Positions 8,339-16,625 of a DNA stretch of 64,000 nucleotides are shown here, in pieces. A program made the translations under genes and the position numbers. The stretch comes from JBFLXR01 sp040757065 (GTDB lineage Bacteria; Pseudomonadota; Gammaproteobacteria; Burkholderiales; Gallionellaceae), in contig JBFLXR010000008.1 of assembly GCA_040757065.1 (NCBI GenBank), forward strand, positions 59,405 to 123,404. The letters run 5' to 3'. Under the pieces are notes generated by a model. The model had not been told where the DNA came from and ran no database searches. It saw only the letters and a list, made by a program, of their open reading frames with translations. Numbering within the stretch: position 1 is the stretch's first letter; every line of letters starts with the position of its first letter.

Positions 8339-8887
8339 ATGAACTCAATACTCTCTCAGCAACAACTACAGACTGCACTGCAGTGTTCGCCGTGGCATGC
8401 CGCCCGCTGGATTGACGCGCTAAATGAGGCAATGCTTCGCTTCGGCATCAACACGCCTGCGCGCATTCATTCGTTTCTCGCTCAGGTAGGCCACGAATCG
8501 GGACGCCTGAAGTTTGTCCGTGAGCTGTGGAACCCGGCGCAATGTCCCTGGCAGGGAAAGTACGAAGGCCGTAGCGACCTTGGAAATACTCAGCCGGGTG
8601 ACGGCTACCGTTATCGTGGACGCGGCCTGATCCAAATTACCGGTCGTACCAATTACAAGACCTGTGGCGACGCACTTGGTCTCGATTTAATTGCGCATCC
8701 CGAGCTGCTCGAAATCCCCCCGCATGGCGCAACATCCGCTGCATGGTTCTGGCAGGCGCATGGCTGTAATGAGCTGGCAGATAAAAACGATTTCAAAGCG
8801 ATCACCAAGCGGATTAATGGCGGCCTAAACGGTCAGGCAGACCGTGTTGCGTTGCTGGAACAAATTCAAACCACTCTCATTGCTTAA
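8339..8887 (+). CDS. GH19-type phage endolysin
   Basis: 182 residues. HSFLAQVGHESGRLKFVREL carries the HE-type catalytic segment of family 19 lysozyme/chitinase endolysins. GYRYRGRGLIQITGRTNY is the conserved core loop of that family. I chose the ATG at 8339 because the family-like sequence starts there. An ATG at 8315 is possible but neither has a strong ribosome site. It should cleave peptidoglycan at lysis, followed at once by a holin-like gene. No signal peptide is visible, so export would depend on the holin. Confidence 0.85.
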   Translation: MNSILSQQQLQTALQCSPWHAARWIDALNEAMLRFGINTPARIHSFLAQVGHESGRLKFVRELWNPAQCPWQGKYEGRSDLGNTQPGDGYRYRGRGLIQITGRTNYKTCGDALGLDLIAHPELLEIPPHGATSAAWFWQAHGCNELADKNDFKAITKRINGGLNGQADRVALLEQIQTTLIA

Positions 8888-8897
8888 AGGACGCGTG

Positions 8898-9425
8898 ATG
8901 AACGATTTTATTAAGAAGGCATTACCGTGGATCGGTGCAGCTGCAACAGGTAACGTGCCTGCGCTTGTCGGGATGGCTGCAGCTGCGATTGGGAATGCAG
9001 TCGGCACCCCGGTTGAGGCGAATCAGAAAGCTATAGAAGCTGCTGTCACCACAGCGACGCCTGAGCAGGTGGATGCACTAAAACAGGCCGACGCGGATTT
9101 TGCACTCAAAATGAAAGCGCTTGGCATCGCGCATATCGAAGAGCTGGAGCGCGTTGCGGCAGGAGATCGTGCTGATGCACGCCAGCGCGAGATTAAGACC
9201 GGCGACAGCTGGACGCCGCGTATTCTCGCTGCCGTCGTAGTGATCGGCTATCTAGCCGTGCAGTGGTTCGTTCTGTCGCACATCGTCGCTCAAGAGATGC
9301 GCGAAATCGTGTTGCGGTCGATGGGTACCCTCGACATGGCGCTTGGCCTCGTTCTTGGCTACTACTTCGGCAGCAGCTCCGGAAGCCGTGAGAATCAGGA
9401 AGCTTTAAGGGGGGCGATCCGATGA
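8898..9425 (+). CDS. holin-like membrane protein (3TM family)
   Basis: 175 residues. An N-terminal hydrophobic segment (about residues 10-35) is followed by a long charged helix (residues 40-105). Two C-terminal membrane segments come next (RILAAVVVIGYLAVQWFVL and MALGLVLGYYFG). This matches the 3TM holin family found next to endolysin genes. The ATG at 8898 has AAAGGA upstream. Its stop overlaps the next start. Confidence 0.7.
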   Translation: MNDFIKKALPWIGAAATGNVPALVGMAAAAIGNAVGTPVEANQKAIEAAVTTATPEQVDALKQADADFALKMKALGIAHIEELERVAAGDRADARQREIKTGDSWTPRILAAVVVIGYLAVQWFVLSHIVAQEMREIVLRSMGTLDMALGLVLGYYFGSSSGSRENQEALRGAIR

Positions 9426-9850
9426 AAAAATTACTTGTCTTAGCTTTGCTGCTTACGTCTTGTGGCGCATACGCCGCTCAGCCGGTAGTACATGACTATC
9501 AGGTGCTGCGCGTAGTCGATGGCGATACCGTGGCTTTCAAGGCTGTATTCCTTCCCCCGCCGCTCAAGCAAGAACTGGCACTGCGCATCTATGGTGTGGA
9601 CACGCCGGAAAAGGGCAGTCTGGCCAAGTGCCAAGCCGAGAAGGATAAGGCCGTTCAAGCGGCTGCATTCACAAAGGCGGAGCTGAAGAGTGCCGCTACT
9701 GTGAATGTTGAGCTGCGGACGTGGGACAAGTATGGCGGTCGTGTCCTTGGCGATGTGCTGTATGACGGCAAACGCCTCTCAGAATCTCTTGTACAAGCTG
9801 GATTCGCCTCTCCTTACTTTGGTGGCAAGAAGCAGAGCTGGTGCAAATGA
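9422..9850 (+). CDS. secreted thermonuclease-like (SNase) protein
   Basis: 142 residues. A signal peptide is present (KKLLVLALLLTSCGAYA); a lipobox-like LTSC means lipidation is possible. The mature part has the SNase pattern: VVDGDTVAFKA, then LRIYGVDTPEKG with the catalytic Arg and Glu region, and WDKYGGRVLGDVLY with the second catalytic Arg. It overlaps the holin gene by four bases, so it is expressed with the lysis genes. Exported nucleases in phages may limit DNA entry or digest released DNA. It is the second exported nuclease in this prophage. Confidence 0.8.
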   Translation: MKKLLVLALLLTSCGAYAAQPVVHDYQVLRVVDGDTVAFKAVFLPPPLKQELALRIYGVDTPEKGSLAKCQAEKDKAVQAAAFTKAELKSAATVNVELRTWDKYGGRVLGDVLYDGKRLSESLVQAGFASPYFGGKKQSWCK

Positions 9851-9886
9851 CCATCAACACAGCCGTAAGCGGTGAGGGAACGACAC

Positions 9887-10090
9887 ATGACTGACGCAAT
9901 CGATCAGGGGTGTCAGCGCGAACAGGAAGATCGTGATCGAGCGCTGGCAATGCAAGCAGCCAAGCGTTCGATGCCCTTTCTGGGCAGCTGTTACAACTGC
10001 GAGGCAGTTATTGATCGCGGGTGTTTTTGCGATGGTTATTGCCGGGATGATTTTGAACGGCGTGAGCGCGCCAAGAAACTGAACAGGTAG
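9887..10090 (+). CDS. small cysteine-rich, zinc-finger-like phage protein
   Basis: 67 residues. Cysteines at CYNC and CFCDGYCRDDFE form a probable single zinc site, similar in feel to TraR/DksA-like short phage proteins though the canonical spacing is not complete. The ATG at 9887 gives the family-like start MTDAIDQ; a GTG at 9872 would add five residues. It sits between the nuclease and a small membrane protein in the late operon. Confidence 0.5.
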   Translation: MTDAIDQGCQREQEDRDRALAMQAAKRSMPFLGSCYNCEAVIDRGCFCDGYCRDDFERRERAKKLNR

Positions 10091-10103
10091 AACAGAGATA
10101 GAA

Positions 10104-10445
10104 ATGACAGCACAACTTGCACTGGGGATTTTTGTTGCGGTGATCGGCGGTTTTTGGGCACTGGCCAAGCTGCTGATGATGCAGACGCTCAAGCAGCTGG
10201 ATGCGCGGTTTGAGTTGCAGGATACCGCACGCAGCAAGGCTCAAGAGCACTGGGAGTTGCGCTTCGCCCAGATTGAAACATTGGCGCGGGGAACCGACAA
10301 AGATTTGTTGATGATGCGCGGAGACCTGCCGAATTTGTATGTACGGCGTGAAGACTATATCCGGGGCCAATCGGTGATTGAAGCAAAACTGGATGCAATC
10401 TCGACAGAGTTAAAGATGGTGCAAATCAAGGGAGGTGCAGCTTAA
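10104..10445 (+). CDS. small membrane-anchored phage protein (possible spanin/accessory)
   Basis: 113 residues. One N-terminal membrane segment (LALGIFVAVIGGFWALAKLL) is followed by a charged helical domain likely to form a coiled coil. Its place between lysis genes and packaging genes suggests an i-spanin or late accessory role, but no companion o-spanin is clear. The stop overlaps the next ATG. Confidence 0.5.
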   Translation: MTAQLALGIFVAVIGGFWALAKLLMMQTLKQLDARFELQDTARSKAQEHWELRFAQIETLARGTDKDLLMMRGDLPNLYVRREDYIRGQSVIEAKLDAISTELKMVQIKGGAA

Positions 10446-10756
10446 TGGCTATCGATATGGAAAAAATCCGGCGTGAGACGATGCGCTGGAACATCATTTT
10501 AACGCTCAACAATGCGCAACCGATGGGGACGTCCGAAGAGATCATCCTGTCTGTGGTGCAGGCAATCAGCCCGGATGCTACGCAGATTGAAGTGCGCCGC
10601 GAGCTGGACTATCTGGAAAAGCGTGAACTGGTGGAAACCCACCGCGAGCCTCATGGCCACTGGCATGCGGAGCTGACCCGCCACGGCGTGGATCTGGCGG
10701 AATATACCGTCGATTGCGATCCCGGCATTGCCCGTCCAGTTAAATACTGGGGTTGA
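10445..10756 (+). CDS. small phage protein with winged-helix look (Mu gp26-like position)
   Basis: 103 residues. The alternating helix and strand pattern ending in VRRELDYLEKRELVETHREP resembles a winged helix. It lies directly before the small terminase subunit, the place held by short head-region genes in Mu-like phages. Function unknown. Confidence 0.5.
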   Translation: MAIDMEKIRRETMRWNIILTLNNAQPMGTSEEIILSVVQAISPDATQIEVRRELDYLEKRELVETHREPHGHWHAELTRHGVDLAEYTVDCDPGIARPVKYWG

Positions 10757-10758
10757 CC

Positions 10759-11283
10759 ATGCCACCACGCAGCAAAATATCCAAACTCCCCAAAGCAGTT
10801 AAGGACTGGCTGGACAAGGCGCTGGCCGAGAATGGCTTCGCCGATTACGAGCTGCTCGCGGCAGACTTGAAGGAGCGTGGCTACGACATCAGCAAATCGG
10901 CGATTCATCGCTATGGACAAGACTTCGAGAACCGTCTCGGTGCACTGCGCATGGCATCTGAACAGGCCAAGGCCATCGTGCAGTCGTCCAATGATGACGA
11001 AGGCGCGGTGAGCGAGGCATTGATGCGACTCGTGCAGGAAAAGTTGTTCCAGACGCTGCTTGATTTCAAAATTGATCCTGATAAGCCCGTCAATCTGGCC
11101 AGCGCGGCCAAGGCCGTGGCGGAATTGGCGCGCGCTACGGTCAGCCAGAAGAAATGGCAGGCGGAAGTGCAGGCCAAAGCCGTCATTGCCGCCGACTCTG
11201 TCGAGTCCATTGCCAAGCGAGGCGGCCTGTCCGCTGAGGCACTCGATACGATACGCCGTGACATTTTAGGCATTGCGTCCTGA
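10759..11283 (+). CDS. small terminase subunit (DUF3486, Mu gp27-like)
   Basis: 174 residues. The start (PPRSKISKLPKAVKDWLDKA) and the helix-turn-helix region (YDISKSAIHRYGQDFENRL) are those of DUF3486 proteins, which recognise phage DNA for packaging. The ATG at 10759 follows the upstream stop by two bases. Its stop overlaps the large subunit start. Confidence 0.85.
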   Translation: MPPRSKISKLPKAVKDWLDKALAENGFADYELLAADLKERGYDISKSAIHRYGQDFENRLGALRMASEQAKAIVQSSNDDEGAVSEALMRLVQEKLFQTLLDFKIDPDKPVNLASAAKAVAELARATVSQKKWQAEVQAKAVIAADSVESIAKRGGLSAEALDTIRRDILGIAS

Positions 11284-12770
11284 TGCAAACGCCTGCCGTC
11301 CTCCTCAAATACCAACAGGACTGGGTCGCTGATCCAGCTGATGTATCCGTATGGGAGAAATCCCGCCGCATTGGTGCGTCCTGGTGCGATGCCGCTGATG
11401 CGGTGTTAACTGCCGCCCCCGCAGAAAACGCGATGGATGCGATGTATATCGGCTATTCGGAGGATATGACGCGGGAGTACATCGACGATTGCGCCATGTG
11501 GGCCAAATCGTTCAACTTCGCGGCCAGCGCCATCGGCGAAACGCTATTTGACGACACTGACGAAAACGGCGACACACAGCAGATCAAGGCTTTCCGCATC
11601 GATTTCGCCAGCGGCAAAAAGATTCTGGCGCTGTCCAGCCGCCCGCGCTCCATCCGTGGTAAGCAAGGTAAGGTGACCATCGACGAGGCTGCATTCCACG
11701 ATGATCTTCCCGGCCTGCTCAAAGCGGCGCTGGCCATGCTGATCTGGGGCGGCAAGGTACGGGTGGTTTCGTCGCATAACGGCGATGCCAATCCGTTCAA
11801 CGAACTGGTCAAAGATATTCGGGCGGGAAAAGTGCCGTATTCGCTGCATCGTACCACGTTTGATGATGCACTGGCTGACGGTCTGTATGACCGTGTGCGG
11901 TTGATCCAGGGCGACCGGATGAAGGAGAAATCCCAGGAAGAGTGGCGCGCCAAGATTTACAAGCAGTATGGCGAGAATGCCGCCGAAGAGCTGGATGTGA
12001 TCCCCAGCGCAGGCAGTGGCCGCTATCTGACACGCATGATGATCGAGGCGTGCATGAAGTCCGATATTCCGGTGATACGCCTCACCCATGACGACAAGTT
12101 CACGCTGCTGCCCGCACATATCCGCGAGGCCGAGACCCGCGAATGGTGCGAAGAGGTGTTGCTCCCGCTGCTGGAAAAGCTCGACCCGAATCTGGATTCA
12201 TTCTTCGGTGAGGACTTTGCGCGCAATGGTGACTTGTCATGCTTCTGGCCGATGCAGCAATCGCGCACGCTGGATTTGCTGACGCCCTTCGTCGTGGAGC
12301 TGCGCAACGTGCCGTTCGAGCAGCAGAAACAAATCCTATTCTACATCGTAGACCGCTTTCCGCGATTCCGCGCCGGTGCGATGGATGCACGCGGCAACGG
12401 TCAGTATCTGGCCGAAGTGGCGATGCAGAAATATGGCACGGGCCGCATTGCCCAGGTGATGCTGTCCCAAGAGTGGTACCGGGAGAACATGCCGCCATTC
12501 AAGGCTGCGCTGGAAGACCTTAAAACCTCCCTGCCCAAGGATGCAGACATCTTGGCCGACCTGCGCACCATCGTGATGGACAAAGGTGTTGCCAAGGTGC
12601 CGGACAGCGCGCGTGTACGCGGCAGTGATGGGCGTGACCGCCACGGCGATACCGCGATTGCCTTGGCGCTGGCCACGTTCGCGGCGCTCACGATGGAGCC
12701 CGTTAAATTTGAATACCAGCGTGCGTCCGGCAATGAGGCACGATTCAGTAGGAGTAGAGGAACATGGTAA
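11283..12770 (+). CDS. terminase large subunit (Mu gp28-like)
   Basis: 495 residues. The N-terminal ATPase region has a Walker A-like WEKSRRIGAS near residue 23 and a Walker B KVTIDEAAFHDD. The C-terminal nuclease half contains an acidic segment (FEQQKQ... MDARGNG) typical of this group. It should power headful DNA packaging. The length agrees with Mu-type large terminases and no lesion is visible. Confidence 0.9.
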   Translation: MQTPAVLLKYQQDWVADPADVSVWEKSRRIGASWCDAADAVLTAAPAENAMDAMYIGYSEDMTREYIDDCAMWAKSFNFAASAIGETLFDDTDENGDTQQIKAFRIDFASGKKILALSSRPRSIRGKQGKVTIDEAAFHDDLPGLLKAALAMLIWGGKVRVVSSHNGDANPFNELVKDIRAGKVPYSLHRTTFDDALADGLYDRVRLIQGDRMKEKSQEEWRAKIYKQYGENAAEELDVIPSAGSGRYLTRMMIEACMKSDIPVIRLTHDDKFTLLPAHIREAETREWCEEVLLPLLEKLDPNLDSFFGEDFARNGDLSCFWPMQQSRTLDLLTPFVVELRNVPFEQQKQILFYIVDRFPRFRAGAMDARGNGQYLAEVAMQKYGTGRIAQVMLSQEWYRENMPPFKAALEDLKTSLPKDADILADLRTIVMDKGVAKVPDSARVRGSDGRDRHGDTAIALALATFAALTMEPVKFEYQRASGNEARFSRSRGTW

Positions 12771-14317
12771 GCATCGTTGACCAATCCGGTAATCCCATTC
12801 AGCGTCAGGTGCTCACGGAGCAGCAAACGTCCAAGATCACCAATTTACAGCGGGAGTTTGCGCTGCATCCCGGTAAAGGGCTGACCCCGGCGCGCCTGGA
12901 CGAGATTTTGCGCTCGGCTGAGTTGGGCAACCTCAAGGCACAGGCCGAACTGTTCATGGACATGGAGGAACGGGACGCGCACATTCTGGCCGAAATGAGC
13001 AAGCGCAAGCGTGCGCTGCTGACAGTTGACTGGGACATCCAGCCGCCGCGCAATACCTCCGCCACGGAACGCAAGCAGGCAGCTTATGCCAAGGAGATGC
13101 TGAGGGACATCCCGAATTTCGAGGACGTGATTCTGGATGCGCTGGATGCCATTGGTCACGGCTTTGCCTGCCTTGAAATCGAATGGGCGATGTTCGGACA
13201 GGAGTGGTTGCCCGGTGCCATTACGCACCGGCCTCAAAGCTGGTTTCAACTGGATCGTGCCACGCGTACCAGCCTGCGCTTGCGTGACATGACGTATGAG
13301 GGACAGGAGCTGATCCCGTTCGGCTGGATTACCCATGTACACAAGGCGAAATCTGGCTATATCTCGCGCGGTGGTTTGCACCGCATTTTGTCCTGGCCAT
13401 ATTTGTTCAAGAATTACGCCGTGGGCGATCTGGCCGAGTTTCTGGAAATCTACGGCCTCCCGTTGCGGTTGGGCAAATACTATCCCGGTGCGTCCGAGGA
13501 TGAAAAAGCGACGTTGCTGGATGCCGTGATGTCGATAGGCCACGATGCCGCTGGCATCATTCCACAGGGCATGGAGATCGATTTCAAGGAAGCGGCCAAA
13601 GGCCAGTCGAACCCATATGAAGCGATGATGAGCTGGTGCGAGCGGTCAGTCAGCAAGGCGGTGCTGGGCGGCACCTTGACCACGCAATCGGATGGAAAGA
13701 GCAGCACGAATGCGCTGGGTAAGGTGCACAACGAGGTGCGCCATGACTTGATGGTTTCGGATGCGATCCAGCTGGGTAGCACCTTCACGCGGGATTTGGT
13801 GTATCCGATTCTGGCATTGAACAAGGGCGGCGTTGAGGACAGGCGGCGTTTGCCGCGCTTCGTCTTCCGCGTGCGTGAGATTGAGGACATCGCTGTGATG
13901 GCCGATGCACTGCCGAAGCTGGTCAGCGCGGGCATGAAGATTCCGGTGGCCTGGGCGCACGAGCATTCCGGCATCCCGATGTCGGTGGATGACGAGGAGA
14001 TTCTAACGGTCGCAAAACCAGCGGGTCAGCCTGCACCCGCAGCAGCAACTGCAGCGTTGAAGGCCGCTATGCCAGAAGATGAAAGCACCAGCGACAAGCT
14101 GGCCGCGCAGTTATCAGTGCAGTCGGCATCGGGCTGGAATGCGGTTCTGGAGCATGTACGCGAGATCGTGCAGAGCGCGACCAGCCTTGAGGCATTGCGT
14201 GATGATTTGCTGGCCAGCTTTGGCGACTTACCGTCCGATGATTTGGTGAAGGTGATGTCGGCGGCTTTCGCAGTTGCCGAGCTGGCTGGCATGAGTGATG
14301 TGAGCGATGGTCACTAA
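12764..14317 (+). CDS. portal protein (DUF935, Mu gp29-like)
   Basis: 517 residues. DUF935 hallmarks include DAHILAEMSKRKRALLTVDW, a QSWFQLD block and GLPLRLGKYYPGASEDEK. It forms the ring at the capsid vertex through which DNA enters. It overlaps the terminase gene by seven bases and the next gene by eleven. It appears complete, with a C-terminal Ala/Pro-rich linker and a small helical tail. Confidence 0.9.
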   Translation: MVSIVDQSGNPIQRQVLTEQQTSKITNLQREFALHPGKGLTPARLDEILRSAELGNLKAQAELFMDMEERDAHILAEMSKRKRALLTVDWDIQPPRNTSATERKQAAYAKEMLRDIPNFEDVILDALDAIGHGFACLEIEWAMFGQEWLPGAITHRPQSWFQLDRATRTSLRLRDMTYEGQELIPFGWITHVHKAKSGYISRGGLHRILSWPYLFKNYAVGDLAEFLEIYGLPLRLGKYYPGASEDEKATLLDAVMSIGHDAAGIIPQGMEIDFKEAAKGQSNPYEAMMSWCERSVSKAVLGGTLTTQSDGKSSTNALGKVHNEVRHDLMVSDAIQLGSTFTRDLVYPILALNKGGVEDRRRLPRFVFRVREIEDIAVMADALPKLVSAGMKIPVAWAHEHSGIPMSVDDEEILTVAKPAGQPAPAAATAALKAAMPEDESTSDKLAAQLSVQSASGWNAVLEHVREIVQSATSLEALRDDLLASFGDLPSDDLVKVMSAAFAVAELAGMSDVSDGH

Positions 14318-15491
14318 TGCGTTCGCCAGCCCATTCGCTGAGCAGGGCGAGTTTTTCCGCAAGAAAATCAACCTGCCCAGTGAGCGCTGGGATGACATCC
14401 AAAAATCTGCGCATGACCGCGCCTTCATCGTGGCCGGGGCAAACAAGGCAGACCTGCTGAACGATCTGCGCCTAAGCATAGACCAGTGCATCGCCGAAGG
14501 TAAAAGCCTGGGCTGGTATCAAAAGCAGTTTGATTCCATCGTAAAGAAGCACGGCTGGACGGGGTGGACAGGCGAAGGCTCCAAAGCCGGACAGGACTGG
14601 CGCACAACCATCACCTACCAGACCAATATGAGCGTGAGCTATGCGGCTGGCCGCTGGAAACAGTTGCACGACCCTGATTTGGTCAAGATTCGCCCCTATC
14701 TGACCTACCATCATGCCGATGGTGTGCGCCGCCCACGCCCATTACACCTGAGCTGGAACGGTTTTACTGCTCCCCGCGATCATCCGTTCTGGTCAACACA
14801 CGCTTGCCCCAATGGCTGGGGCTGTCATTGCTTCATTTCAGCAGCTTCTGAAGAGGATTACTCCGCAGCCCGTGCCGCAGGCAAGCACGAGCCGCCTGAT
14901 GGTTGGGACAAGATCGACCCGAAAACCGGGGAGCCTGTCGGCATCGACAAAGGGTTCGGCTATGCACCAGGAGCAAATCGAGATAAACCATTGCGGAAAT
15001 TTGTATCTGAGAAACTCATTACCTATCCACCGGCTATTTCCAGAGCCTTGACCAAAGATATTAATCGCTATGTTGAAACAGCCTATTCTCCTGCTGAATT
15101 CGCCGCGAAAGCATTAGCTGATAAATCGGTTAAAGACCAATTGTGGCTGGGATTTGTTGAGAATTCCCCAGAGATTCTGAATGCAGTCGATATCAACTTG
15201 ATGGGCTATCCAGTATTGTTGCCAGCAAATGCTGTTCGTCATATTGATGCTGCGCATCGCCACGATGGTGCCGGTCAACGTGCTGTTTTAGCGGCTGACT
15301 ACATGAAAGTGATGCCGTCGCTGCTTGATTACGATAACGTGCGTATGGGGGATACCGTTAATGGTATGCAGCGTCTGATCTTATCTAAAAAGATTGAACA
15401 GGAAATGTTTCGCTGGGTGTTTGAAATTAGACCCGGTAAGAAAAACCGGACATTGATGTTAATTTCTGCGGTGATTAAAACAGGAGGGTAG
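14307..15491 (+). CDS. minor head protein (SPP1 gp7/Mu gpF-like) fused to a barnase-EndoU-type nuclease domain
   Basis: 394 residues. The first ~190 residues are the phage head-morphogenesis domain, with the conserved cysteine/histidine block HPFWSTHACPNGWGCHCF. After a linker (~residues 190-260), the last ~120 residues resemble phage PBECR domains (barnase-EndoU-colicin-RelE fold): they have LPANAVRHIDAAHR and a terminal FEIRPGKKNRTLML strand pair. Such C-terminal nucleases ride on minor head proteins and may be injected with the DNA. The head half lacks its capsid partners in this element, so the nuclease half may be the only part still useful. Confidence 0.75.
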   Translation: MVTNAFASPFAEQGEFFRKKINLPSERWDDIQKSAHDRAFIVAGANKADLLNDLRLSIDQCIAEGKSLGWYQKQFDSIVKKHGWTGWTGEGSKAGQDWRTTITYQTNMSVSYAAGRWKQLHDPDLVKIRPYLTYHHADGVRRPRPLHLSWNGFTAPRDHPFWSTHACPNGWGCHCFISAASEEDYSAARAAGKHEPPDGWDKIDPKTGEPVGIDKGFGYAPGANRDKPLRKFVSEKLITYPPAISRALTKDINRYVETAYSPAEFAAKALADKSVKDQLWLGFVENSPEILNAVDINLMGYPVLLPANAVRHIDAAHRHDGAGQRAVLAADYMKVMPSLLDYDNVRMGDTVNGMQRLILSKKIEQEMFRWVFEIRPGKKNRTLMLISAVIKTGG

Positions 15492-15579
15492 CTGCGGCGT
15501 CCCATGTGTATCTGCACACCCTGACTTGTACGTCCAAAACGCTTCCGCATCTGCTACTTGTTTGAGGATAGAGTAAACC

Positions 15580-16095
15580 ATGATCGAAGTCAAAATAGAC
15601 AATAAGAATGTGCTTGATGCGTTGGATCGGCTGACCAAGGCAACTGCCAACCCTCGCCCCGCATTGCTTGCTATCGGCGAAAGCCTCGTTGTATCCACCA
15701 AGAAGCGCTTCGAGACCAGCACAGCTCCCGATGGGTCAAAGTGGCAGCCTAATTCAGATACCACACTGCGTATGGGTTTGCACAGTGGGAATCATTTCAA
15801 GAAAAATGGCTCGCTCAAAAAGTCTGGCTCAAGTTATCTGTCCAATAAAAAGCCGCTGATTGGTAAAACTCATAGTTTGGCGACTGAAATCTTTCCAAAG
15901 TTTGATAGTAATGGACTGCGTATCGGCTCGCGGCTGGAATATGCGGCGATGCAGCAATTCGGTGGCACAACTAGCCTGCGTAGTATGATTCCGGGAAAAC
16001 GTATTCCTGCTCGACCATTTCTTGGAATATCTGATTCGGATGAAACGATGATTTTGAAGACGGTGAACGATTATTTGCGCAGCGTAGTTGGGTAG
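15580..16095 (+). CDS. phage virion morphogenesis protein (Mu gpG / tail-completion S-like)
   Basis: 171 residues. The start (IEVKIDNKNVLDALDRL) and the C-terminal YAAMQQFGGTT...PARPFLGIS block are diagnostic of the phage virion-morphogenesis/tail completion family. It follows the head protein after an 88-bp gap. It is the last phage gene; the protease, capsid and tail genes that should come next are missing. The final ~60 bases and the downstream gap are more AT-rich than the rest. Confidence 0.85.
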   Translation: MIEVKIDNKNVLDALDRLTKATANPRPALLAIGESLVVSTKKRFETSTAPDGSKWQPNSDTTLRMGLHSGNHFKKNGSLKKSGSSYLSNKKPLIGKTHSLATEIFPKFDSNGLRIGSRLEYAAMQQFGGTTSLRSMIPGKRIPARPFLGISDSDETMILKTVNDYLRSVVG

Positions 16096-16197
16096 ATTTT
16101 CGGCTTAATTTTTTGGCGCGTTTTATTTTTGCCTGTTGAAACTGTTTTTTACTGTCTTTCCTGCCTAGGTTCGTTTAGTCCAGCCTCATCCCACATT

Positions 16198-16227
16198 TAT
16201 CTCACGTTTTCTATCTCAGTTATCTCA
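16198..16227. repeat. three TATCTCA repeats at the prophage right end
   Basis: TATCTCA occurs at 16198-16204, 16212-16218 and 16221-16227, followed within about 15 bases by pilW coding sequence. Short repeated sites near the terminus are what a MuA-type transposase binds. They suggest that the right attachment end is still present. Exact end and target duplication cannot be set without the left junction. Confidence 0.4.
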
Positions 16228-16239
16228 GGTCTGTTCACT

Positions 16240-16625
16240 ATTGAAGTGGCTGCCAATATTGTTAATGTGCAGGCGCAGTACGGTATTTCGGCGACGGCGA
16301 GTAGCAATGTGGTGACGCAATGGGTAGATGCAACCGGTGGAACATGGGCTGCACCGACGGTTAATAATCGCAATCGGATTAAAGCAGTCCGGGTCGCCGT
16401 AGTGGCACGGAGCGATAAACCGGAGGGGGGGCGGTGACCGCCGCTTGCAGTTCTTTGACAGCGGCTGCGCCGACCGGTTTGTGTGCGTGGGAGGGAAGCG
16501 TGGCTTCTCCGGCGCCTGCAATCGATTTGTCGAATAATGCGGATTGGCAGCGTTACCGATATCGCGTGTTCGAAACGATTATCCCTTTGAGGAATGTGAT
16601 TTGGTCAAGGAATACGTTGCCATGA
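16240..16625 (+). pseudogene. pilW: pilW 3' remnant, cut by the prophage and frameshifted in a G run
   Basis: The fragment encodes the C-terminal ~128 residues of a PilW-type minor pseudopilin: EVAANIVNVQAQYG, then NRIKAVRVAVVARS, then, in another frame, TGLCAWEGS and DWQRYRYRVFETIIPLRN. The upstream part is replaced by the prophage. The two pieces are joined at seven G residues (16425-16431); one more G would restore a continuous frame. The stop codon overlaps the pilX start as ATGA, which confirms the original pilW-pilX operon order. The upstream part of the operon lies left of the prophage. Confidence 0.85.

Larger units (their letters stand above)
1..16240. mobile_element. BcepMu-like transposable prophage, right part, missing capsid and tail genes
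   Basis: A DDE transposase, a MuB-type ATPase and several small early genes run leftward. A S24-type repressor and then lysis, terminase, portal and head-morphogenesis genes run rightward. This divergent layout with the repressor between the arms is that of the BcepMu group rather than of Mu itself. The leftward arm continues beyond the window. On the right, phage genes end with a virion-morphogenesis gene at 16095, and pilW coding sequence begins near 16240. The protease/scaffold, major capsid, head-completion and all tail genes expected next are absent. The element is therefore probably a defective prophage that kept its right end. The exact right boundary is not resolved: I place it between about 16228 and 16244. 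Confidence 0.85.
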
